Shown here: positions 55,568 through 64,000 of the stretch, piece after piece | Layout of the letters: every line of letters starts with the position of its first letter | Numbering within the stretch: position 1 is the stretch's first letter | NCBI RefSeq assembly: GCF_947179515.1 | Contig: NC_067491.1 | Span: 5,550,527-5,614,526 of the forward strand | Source of the DNA: Apodemus sylvaticus | Lineage: Eukaryota > Chordata > Mammalia > Rodentia > Muridae | DNA length: 64,000 bases | Direction: 5' to 3' | Notes under the pieces: generated by a model | Seen by the model: the letters and a program-made list of their open reading frames with translations, nothing else | Databases searched by the model: none | Told to the model about the DNA's origin: nothing | Position numbers and translations under genes: made by a program

Positions 55568-57009
55568 TTAGAAGTCTGGCCGGTCCTTCTTCAGCTTCTT
55601 GTAGTCGGTGGAGACAGCCAGGAACTGTGGAGAGGGAAAAGAGTTGAGAAAGCGGCTCTTGCCTCCCGGGCTTGTGTGTGGTACTGACTTAGGGACTAGG
55701 AGGGAAGGGGAGAAGACAACAGTGTCTACAGTTACCTTGTACTGGTCGTTGGGGCTCAAGCGGTTCCAGGGCTCAGGGTTGTTCTTCCTGTCCCAGCTGT
55801 GAACGGGACAGGAGGGTTAAAGTTTCTTTTCTGGGAACCAGGACTTTGGCATTAAACATGACCTCAGTGTCACCACCCCCGGTTCCCCACCCTGAGGAGG
55901 GAGCACGTTTCCTAAAGACTGACAGAGAAGGGGGCGTGTCGGCAGGTGCTGGCAAGAATCCTGGCAGCTGATGACCAGGCGGCATTCGAGCCTCTAGACT
56001 CCCAGGGCTCCTGCCTCCCTTGCCTAACCGCTCAGAGCAGGGTCCTGGGAGTCAGGCGGAAACCCCGAAGGACAGCACATTCAGTGGTGTGCCTCAGACC
56101 CCAGGATCAGTGGGTGGGCGCTTTGGCCTTCTGCTTGTCAAAAGGACCCCCCGGATGCCTCGAGTCCCACACTGCCAGAGCTCCAGCACTTCCGGTCAGG
56201 CACAGGTACCTGAAGGCTGGTGGAGCTGTGTCGCCATGGCAACTCTGGCGAGGAGCTGCTGGGATTTCAGCTGCCCCACGTGGCTAGCCACTGACAGTGA
56301 GCCACCAGGTGGTCCAGATGGGAGTCGAGGGTCTCTCGGGTCGCTGTCAGTGGCTAGCCCACCACTCAGTCTGGGACACTCCAGCCCTCGGAAATGCTGG
56401 GTGGCGGTGGAGAGGACAGGCACAGACCGAGGGTCCTTCCAGGGTCACACCTTAGACCGGTCCATTTTCCTCCAACCCTGTCCCCTTGCCTCCCCAAACC
56501 CGTTGTTACCAGACATCAGGGCTGCGCAGGGCGAGTCGCAGCAAGTAGAGTCCGGCGCTGCCCATGCCCAAGCAGATGAAGCCAATCATGGGGATGAGCT
56601 GCAGAAAAACCAGGCACTCTCAGGGGCCGAGCTCTGCCCGGCTCCCGCTCACTCGGCCCAGCTTTCTGTCCCTTTATCTTCACTAAAGGTCTGATGCCAC
56701 CGTCCCAGGGAGTAGGGCCTGAGACCTACAGCCACATCTTCAGCACACTGCCCCTTACTCTATAGTGATCCTGTCCAAGGCAGGTTGCAGGGACATCGAG
56801 TATATTGCAGAGAGAGGAAGGACATGGAATGTCCCTGGGAAAACTTGGGAACATTAAGGAAACCGGACAGGAAGGAGGATTTGGGGTGGGGGGAGGGGAT
56901 CAAGAAGCAGGGTCCTCTAAAGAGGGGAATTAGATCTGGGGACCGAACTCACCCCAGGGTGTCTTTTTATCTGCCGGTAGAAACGGGCCCCTAGACTGTC
57001 TCCTGCCAT
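55568..57009 (-). CDS. Ndufa4l2: Ndufa4l2, NDUFA4-like 2 mitochondrial protein (4 exons, 87 aa)
   Basis: This is a paralogue of the complex IV/I-associated subunit NDUFA4. It is strongly induced by HIF-1 and lowers mitochondrial respiration and ROS in hypoxia. Coding exons in transcript order are 57009-56953, 56598-56510, 55796-55736 and 55624-55568. The total is 264 nt, or 87 residues plus TAA, the expected size. The protein begins MAGDSLGARFYRQIKRHPG, continues LIPMIGFICLGMGSAGLYLLRLA (one transmembrane segment), then the SPDVCWDRKNNPEPWN motif, and ends YKKLKKDRPDF. All donors are GT and all acceptors AG. The start codon has a good context (AAGATGG). An upstream in-frame extension exists, but the family start is clearly this Met. 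Gene orientation is opposite to Shmt2. Confidence 0.96.
56230..56243 (+). promoter_or_regulatory. X-box-like RFX motif in Ndufa4l2 intron 2
   Basis: GTCGCCATGGCAAC is a near-perfect palindromic X-box (consensus GTNRCC, spacer, RGYAAC). RFX binding is inferred. Confidence 0.5.
56277..56359. other. CACGTG element abutting a 16-bp inverted repeat (Ndufa4l2 intron 2)
   Basis: CACGTG is at 56277-56282. GGCTAGCCACTGACAG at 56282-56297 and its exact complement CTGTCAGTGGCTAGCC at 56344-56359 enclose a 46-base loop, which itself contains the short hairpin CCACCAGGTGG. The E-box half overlaps the first arm. The intron otherwise looks unique. Confidence 0.85.
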
Positions 57010-59365
57010 CTTGTCCCAGTGTCTGGTCTTGGCGGTGATTCTGTTCAATTCCTCCCCCTGGGGTCCCGCCCCCCATCGGGGAGGGGTCAGCCCAGCCCCG
57101 CCAGCCGCACCCAGCTTGCTGTCTCCCTGCAGTTCCAGGTCCAAAACCAGGCTGGAAGTTGTTGGGGAAGCCTTGAGGTTCCTCCCCCACAACTCTCTCT
57201 CTCTCTTACTGAAAGGGAAACCCTGGCCTTTGAGACACCATTAATACTTGGGGAGGAGGAACCTCTCTGGCTTCCAGATGTGGGACAGACAAGCAGACAT
57301 CCTTCTAACAAAGTGGGGATGTGGGGTGTCCCCCGCAGGGAGCAGGGAGCGGTGGGGGGCATGCGCGGCCCCTCGTCCGCACGCCTGGAGCTAGCAGGCC
57401 TCGTGAGTATCAGGCAAGTGAGCACGGCTAGTGCAGCCAGCCCCTCTGGGTCTGGGCAGTTTTGCTGGCTTGTGGTTGGCTCGGAGTGGTCAGCGGTGGA
57501 GGAGGCAGGTGTATGAGTCTCTGCCCGGCTCAGGACATAAGACAACAGTTGTAGCCGCTTAGGGGCGTCGGATGGGCAAAGTAGAGGAGGCCACAATTCT
57601 CCTGTCTCTGGCTTTGGGGCTAGAGGAAGAGCTCCGAATGAAGGAAGCAGCCATAGAAAGCTAAAGAGATGTCGAAACGGGGGCGGGGGGCGGGGTAGGT
57701 ATATGCTATATATTGCCTGGGCAAGAAGTTTGCCCCATCCGCCTGCCGTCTTTGGAGGACTGGTTTTGGGGGGTCACAGGAAGTGAACCTCATCTCCTCC
57801 TCACTCTCATGTTAATTTCTATCACCCCCCTCTCACTTAGCTCCTGTCGCTGGATCATGCTCCCCCATTTCTCTCCTAAAGAACTTGTACTATGGTGGGC
57901 CCCTGCTGGGATGAGCTGTGTACCGCCGCTGCCTCCCTGGGGTACAGGGAGGGAGACAAGCCTTTCCGAGGGGCCCCTCCCTTCCTTACACACCGATACC
58001 TCGCCCGCCCCTCGAGCTGACAAGCTCTGCTGTAATTAGGCTGCGGGGTCCGGGCTCTCCGCCTCCCTCCGGCGGATAATGAGATAAAGTGTCAGAGACA
58101 TGGCGAGAACAAAGAGACAGAGACTCACTGAGACGTGTGTGGGGGAGGGGGTGGGCGTAGAGGAGGGGGGCTGATGGGTTGTCAGAGCCTGGAGCAGAAC
58201 AGGGCCCTTCCCGAGTGTCCGCACCTCTAGGGCCGGGCCAGGGAGGGTGTGTCCTGTCACCAGCGCCCCCAAGCCTGGAAGTACCAATCTTGGAGCTGAA
58301 GCTCCAGCAGCTGCCCAGCTGGGCTGCACATCTGGTACTCTGTGGCACAGCTGGGGAGCCAGGACTCCGGGAGGGACATCTGGCCCTTGCTTTATGCCCC
58401 TTTGCTCTTGGCCCTCGCTTGCCTGGTTCTGATGACCTAGACCCAGAGCCTTTCTGTTCTGGAAGCTCCACCGTTTCTCCTCCCTTAGGTCTCCAGACCG
58501 CTCAGCTATTACACTGTCGCTTCTGCTTTTGCCTTTCCACGATTTCTCGTCGCTTTGCATGCTCCTGATCCGGGGGTCTCTGTGGGCCCGTCTGTGAGAG
58601 CCCCCCTCCCCTCCTGTGTTCCCATGTTTGGATCGTGGTCTTTGGGGTTCCAGGTCTCACCCCCACCTCCTTCCTTGCACTTTCCCCCTACGATAACTCA
58701 GGGCATGCTGGCCCAGTAGGTGAGGGACAGCGGGAGTCGTTAGCTGAGGATTAGGCGCGACCCGTGGTCCCTAGGGGACCAGACTCTTCAACTCTAAACC
58801 GCTCCAGGATACTAATCCGCGGGGCTGGCGGCGCGGCAAGTCAAATGCAGCTGTGCTCTCCGGAGCGAGCCGATTACGGCGGTCCGTGGGTGCCGGCGCC
58901 CTCTGGAGGCCGAGCCGCTCCCAGGCTCGGGGAAGAAGTCTCGGGTTCCCCCTGTCGGCCAGCGCCTGCTCTGCATTTCCAGTGTTTGTTCAAGTTAAGT
59001 CTGGAGTGTGCATACAGGTCTGTGCCTGGTGGCTCACTCGCTCATGCAATCAAGGTAGTGGAGTCTCTCAGACGACATAGACGGGAGGAGGAAGACTCCA
59101 TCTCGCCAGGCGCCGACGGCATCCATGTTCAGGCTGGAGCCTCAGACACCTGGGGCATTCTCTGTCCTAGCACTACCGGGGCTTCCCTCTCACTTGGCCT
59201 CCCCTAAGCCCCCAGGTTCTTTCTGCTCCTTTCTTCAGACTGTCTCTAGCTTCACATCTTCAGGTTTGTCTGTGCCGCTCTGACACTCTGCTCTCAATCT
59301 ACCTAGTCCTTCTGCCTCTGTGTGTCGGGTCTCCTTCCCTCTACACCTCTCTCCCATGCTCTTAG

Positions 59366-59369
<4 letters not shown>

Positions 59370-59448
<79 letters not shown>
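59370..59448 (+). repeat. (CT)n microsatellite
   Basis: About 39 CT units without interruption. The open frames over it are artefacts. Confidence 0.97.
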
Positions 59449-59449
<1 letters not shown>

Positions 59450-60261
59450 TTAGCTCCATTTCTATTCTGTGGCTTAGTTCCTGTCCCCAGGGAAGGGAGC
59501 TGCAGCAACCCAACAGAACAGCCCGCGGACACCTTGGGGCGCTGCTCAGGGTCCCCTCCCATCTCTTCCACATTCCTGTCATCGGCCTCTTCTTCCCGCT
59601 GCAGCTGAGGTACTGGAGAGGGCGCCCGAGAGGGAAGCCACAATGCCCTGCATCTGCTCAGGAGCCCCTCGGGCCCTTGACCCCCGCTGCCACTATTAAG
59701 GGCGCTGGGTCCTGAGGCTCTGAGATGATCGTGATTGCATCAGCCAGACACAAGTGGAGCCGGGAGCCTGGCGGCAAGCAGGCTAGCAAGCGAGACAAAG
59801 ACGCCGCGCCATCTGTTTATGCAAAGCGCTCACCGCCAGGGACCCTGGTGTCCCGGTGCCTTGCCCAGACCGGGGCACAGGGTCATGAACCCACTTCTGC
59901 CCAGGGCTCCCGCTACGCCTGGGCATCCCCTCCTCCCCAGCAGCCAGAGGGGCCACGGGGCGAGCAGAACAGGGAGGGGGCGGGGTGTTGATGTGATTGG
60001 AGAGGACGCGGCTGTTTCTTCAATAATGGATGGAGATGATGCGGACGGCGAGCCGGCCGGGAAAGGAGAGAGGAATAGAAATGGGGAGAGAAAGAAGCGG
60101 GGGCGGGAGACTCAATCAGAGGCTCTCGCGCACGGGAACGCGCGCGGGCGCGGGCGTCACACTGTCATTCGGGTACTTGCTGCCGCGCAGCTCACACCCA
60201 GGCACACGCCCACGCACTGTCACCGAGACACACACACCTGCAAGCAGGCACCAGAGCAGCG

Positions 60262-60342
60262 AGCGCGCGCGCACGCACACACACACACACACGCAAGCCT
60301 CTCTCTCTCTCACACACACACACACAGACACACACACGTAAG

Positions 60343-60396
<54 letters not shown>

Positions 60397-60401
60397 GTAA
60401 G

Positions 60402-60433
<32 letters not shown>

Positions 60434-60440
60434 ACACGTA
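60262..60440 (+). repeat. Alternating (CA)n and (CT)n microsatellites
   Basis: Blocks of CACACA and CTCTCT alternate, with CGTAAGCCTCTCTCT recurring near 60337 and 60396, indicating local tandem duplication. Confidence 0.95.
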
Positions 60441-62506
60441 GGCTGTGACACACAAACACACAGCAGTGGCTCTTGATTTTCACACATATGTTCCTGCAGG
60501 CAGTGGTGCCCGCACATGGGGACACATCCAGACTAAGAGAGTGCATAGACAGATTGACATGCATGTCAGAGCATGTTTGAAAGAACGCTCAACACACCTA
60601 GCCACCCTGAGACTTATAAACAGAAATCATGGAAATGGAGGGGGGGGGAGTAGACAAACCAGACAGTATAGACCCAGAGGCACTGACAAAATGGAAACAC
60701 ATACAGGAACATCTGGAGTTGGGATGTAGACACACATCACACGCCCAGTCACACATAGACCATATACTGGGAGCGCAGAGGAGGAGACCCAGGGGCACAT
60801 CCACCGGGGCACATGCAGGCACCGCCATTTGTGCCCTGAGGGGCTGAGTGTGTGAGAGAAGTTACTGGGTCTCCCAGCAAGCCTTGTTAGGCCACATTAG
60901 CCTAGCAGTGTAATGAGGGGGTGGTGACAGGAGCCGCCTGGGGCTGTGGACTCAGAGGCCCGTGGCCCTGGCTTGATTGGCCCACAAGTTTCCTTCCCAG
61001 ACCTTCAGGTACACAGCTCCTCCGTCCCTGCTGCGATACTCCCATCAGACCCGACAACCCCTGCTTAAGCATTTGGAAGGGAGATGGCTGGGCCATGAAG
61101 AGATTTCCCAGGAGTCCCAGCTGAGGTGAGAGCACACTGGAGACGGGGGCAGTCAGTCTGTCCCTCACCTTCTCAGGCATGCTGCCTAGTCATCAGAGAA
61201 GGACAATCTCTCCCCCCACCCTGCAATAGCAATAAGAACCTGGGGGAGGGGTGCACTGCATCCTGGACCCCGGAACGCCCTTCCTCTCATCTACATTCCA
61301 TTCCGTCTGCTCCTTGGCCTAGACTTATGACCTTTGCAGAGTGTGGCACGGCCATCCATCACCAGGCAGCTGGCTTGTGGGAGTGGGAGGCACCAGGGCA
61401 AACAGTGTCCCTGTCCTACCTCCTGCCCTCTCTCGGGACTGGCAGGGTACTGAGGGGAGGTGTGATCACCTGATCACCGGGCTCAGCCAGGACAGTGTCC
61501 TCCAATCCTGGGACCCCAGCACCCTCCTTCTGGTTAAGCACAGCCTGTGTCTCCCGGCTCCTCCCGCCCCCCTTCTCTCGGGCCCTTTGCTTAATTTCCT
61601 ATTAACTGCTGATAAATCCAATTAAACCGCCGCTCTAATTAGGGACAGCTGCCGGCTCAGTAAGGCGAGGGAGAAGGGGGGTGCGCCCTGCAAGTATAGG
61701 GAGAGAACAGCCGCTCTGGCTGCTCGACACCCCTACATCAACACTGCCGCCCAATGAGCCAGTAAATTGGTTTTGCTTCAGTATTTTTGGGGGGCTCTTG
61801 ACAGTGGGGGGGGGCGGCTCAGATTGGGAATCCCTCAGACCTCTTGATGACTGCAGGCAGCGTCCTTCCCTCACCTGCGTGTGGTAGGCAGAGTCCCAGG
61901 AGGGATGGGGCAAAAGGTTGACTTGTGTGTTTTGGGGGTGTGTGCCTAAGATCTGCTCCTGTTCCAGTCCAGTCATGATAAAAAGGGGGACTGTCGACTT
62001 TCTGAGCGTTCCTCTAAGATCCTGGCCCTCACATCACTAGGCTTCGAGTGTGACAGCCAAGGGCGAAGGGAACAAGAAACTAAACCTGGTTTTTGCAGCG
62101 AGTTGTTGTGTGCTTCCCTACCCCCAGCACACCTCATCTTTCTGTACGGAAGGGGAGGGGGTGCCCGTCCCGGGGCCCTCCTCTTCCCAGCCCAGCTGAG
62201 CCTCTGCCCTCCCCCCTCCTCCAGCAGCAGATGGTGCCCGGGCTCCCGCTGCCAACCTTGCCAGGCGGTGCCAACCTCAGTCCTGGCAGACAACCCATAG
62301 AGTAGAAGAGGAGCTTCTGGCTGGCCAGGCCGACCCTCCCCCACCCTCTATCAAACCCTAGACCCTCCGCCTGCCCCACTCGAGCGACCACCCCAAGCTG
62401 CTTCTCAATGGTCCGCTCCTAGGTCCCCAAACTCCTCATCTCCTTCTGCTCCCTTCCGCACACCTTCCCGCTCCTCACCACCTGCCGCCCTGACCAGGGC
62501 CGGAAC

Positions 62507-62544
62507 ATTTGCATATTTGCATATGCAAATAATAACATTTGCAT
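62507..62544 (+). promoter_or_regulatory. Array of four perfect POU octamers
   Basis: ATTTGCAT at 62507-62514, ATTTGCAT at 62515-62522, ATGCAAAT at 62523-62530 and ATTTGCAT at 62537-62544. The middle two form the 16-bp palindrome ATTTGCATATGCAAAT. POU-factor binding is inferred. Confidence 0.8.
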
Positions 62545-62699
62545 ACGGTGCGCCGCAGGGGGGGTCTCCGCTAGAACCCGTTAGCTGTCTGCCAGGCGTC
62601 CTCTCCGTACCTGTCGGAGAAGGGCTGGGGCAGGGGCGGTGCGGGAGGGGTTAGGCCCCCCGGCCTCGCTAGCTCCATTCCCCGAGGACTAGAGGAAGT

Positions 62700-62713
62700 G
62701 TTGCCATGGAGAC
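62700..62713 (+). promoter_or_regulatory. X-box-like RFX motif
   Basis: GTTGCCATGGAGAC has a perfect left half-site and a weaker right half-site of the RFX X-box. Confidence 0.45.
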
Positions 62714-62830
62714 GGCACGCACCCCACCCCCTCCCAGGCCTAGGGTCTCAGGCTTGGTGTCTCCGGTTCTCTCCCCTTAGCCACCCCTCCAGCCCCTCCC
62801 CATCCCTCTCTCTCCAACTGAGATCTTGTA

Positions 62831-62844
62831 TCGCCCCCTGGTGG
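62831..62844 (-). promoter_or_regulatory. Strong CTCF motif
   Basis: Read on the minus strand, CCACCAGGGGGCGA matches the CTCF core. It lies between the octamer array and the Stac3 3' end. Confidence 0.65.
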
Positions 62845-63120
62845 CCAAGCTGGGCTCTGAGCCAGGTTCAGAATTGCAAGGGCTAAATGGGCACGGTCTA
62901 GCGGAGGTACCTGCTCCTGCCGTGCTATTCTCCCAACCACAGGGGCACTGGGCTGGCGATTCCAGTCCGACTTTTTCTTCACTTCCAGCAGGAGCCTAGC
63001 CTAGCGGAGCCTAGCCTAGCGGATGCAAGTCTGACTAGGATTTCCAAAACCTGACAATTTGGTGGAGCATTTAGGGAACATTCTCCCTCCCTCCGCAGGC
63101 CTTCTCTTCGTCCGCAGTTA

Positions 63121-63502
63121 AAAAAAAAAAAAACAAAAAAAAAAAAAACAAAAAAAAAACCTTTTCTAACTTTTATTAAAACTTTAATAAATTCGAAACA
63201 TTTGGCCGTTCTACCCCTCCTTATGCAGATGCTTCCCCACCCCCACCCCCAAGCTCTTGAAGGTTGGATGGACCTGGAGTGTGGGACTTAGTGCAGGCTG
63301 CGCAGCGCACCAGGTATCCGAAGCCCTAAGCAGGGAAGAGAAGCGGGAGCCAGACCCTCCCCAGAAACGCCATTATGCTCTGGAGGGCCTTTCCGACCCT
63401 CCTCATCCAGTGCTCCTCCTGCCCCTCCCCTCCCCAGCCCGCACTGGGCCCCGCCCAGAACGAGGCGTGGGTGTCTCCCTCCAGCCAGCGGCGCCGGTAC
63501 AC
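63121..63502 (-). terminator. Stac3: Stac3 3' UTR, poly(A) signal and A/T-rich downstream tract
   Basis: AATAAA on the minus strand corresponds to TTTATT at 63172-63177. The minus strand then becomes T-rich (plus-strand A-rich 63121-63160), which could serve as the downstream U-rich element or be a simple repeat. Cleavage is expected around 63150-63160. Confidence 0.75.
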
Positions 63503-63905
<403 letters not shown>

Positions 63906-64000
63906 CTAGAGAAGGCGGTGGGTACGCTGGAGATCTCAGGTTCTAGACTACTCATCTTCCATCTTAGCAGTGGCCACGCCTTACCCGCCCACCTTAGCGG

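Larger units (their letters stand above)
57010..63149. other. Ndufa4l2-Stac3 intergenic region
   Basis: Ndufa4l2 5' UTR and promoter probably occupy about 57010-57400; no TATA box is seen. Further contents are TGTAATTAGG and AGATAAAG near 58030-58090, a CpG-rich block at about 58770-58930, (CT)n at 59370-59448, another CpG-rich stretch at about 59960-60190, CA/CT microsatellites at 60262-60440, a homeodomain-motif block at 61590-61645, an octamer array at 62507-62544, an X-box-like site at 62700-62713, a CTCF motif at 62831-62844, and a 15-bp tandem duplication (GAGCCTAGCCTAGCG) near 62993-63022. No coding exon is recognised, and this region has no intact SINE. Confidence 0.7.

Noticed and set aside
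56917..57192. Upstream N-terminal extension of Ndufa4l2
   Set aside because: The extra residues do not resemble the family; the Met at 57009 gives the expected 87 residues.
58027..58090. TAATTAG and AGATAAAG motifs as a GATA/homeodomain enhancer
   Set aside because: Only two short motifs that occur often by chance; too little to claim.
63906..64000. Possible further Stac3 exon at the window end
   Set aside because: The needed phase-0 end would include a stop (TAA) in frame; the stretch reads as intron.

Overview
The window is mammalian chromosomal DNA from a mouse-like (murine) rodent, very probably genus Mus. The signs are intron-exon structure with GT/AG splice sites, AATAAA poly(A) signals, and many rodent SINEs (B1, B2, B3-like). 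The five protein-coding genes form the known Lrp1 - Nxph4 - Shmt2 - Ndufa4l2 - Stac3 block (mouse chromosome 10, human 12q13). No bacterial, viral, CRISPR or other unexpected system was found. The interest lies in regulatory DNA, splice-site quirks and intronic repeats.

Layout. (1) 1-33530, plus strand: the 3' part of Lrp1. I can place 56 coding exons from 11 to the stop at 32755. Joined, they keep one open frame of about 2,702 codons. If the protein has 4,545 residues, this is roughly residue 1844 to the end, and exons 34-89 of 89. They encode two beta-propeller/EGF units, the 10-repeat LA cluster III, a further EGF/propeller unit, the 11-repeat LA cluster IV, the last propeller with the furin site, the membrane-proximal EGF repeats, the transmembrane helix and the NPxY tail. 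(2) 33530-36740: intergenic, with two CTCF-like motifs just past the Lrp1 poly(A) site. (3) 36741-46065, plus: Nxph4, with a signal-peptide exon, a 7.5 kb intron rich in homeodomain, CArG and palindromic motifs, and one large coding exon. (4) 46065-49650: SINE-rich intergenic DNA. (5) 49653-54762, plus: Shmt2, complete with 12 exons and 504 codons. Its promoter has ZNF143 and NRF1 sites, and intron 1 has E-boxes and an ATF4-type element. (6) 54920-57060, minus: Ndufa4l2, complete with 4 exons and 87 codons, tail-to-tail with Shmt2. (7) 57060-63150: intergenic, with microsatellites, a four-copy octamer array, an X-box and a strong CTCF motif. (8) 63150-64000, minus: the last two coding exons of Stac3.

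How the genes relate: Lrp1 (endocytic receptor) and Nxph4 (secreted neurexin ligand) act at the cell surface. Shmt2 (mitochondrial serine/glycine one-carbon metabolism) and Ndufa4l2 (hypoxia-induced paralogue of a respiratory-chain subunit) are both mitochondrial. Stac3 acts in skeletal-muscle excitation-contraction coupling. Nothing in the sequence ties them into one pathway. A convergent CTCF pair (33.6/34.7 kb against 62.8 kb) could place Nxph4, Shmt2 and Ndufa4l2 in one chromatin loop; this is inference.
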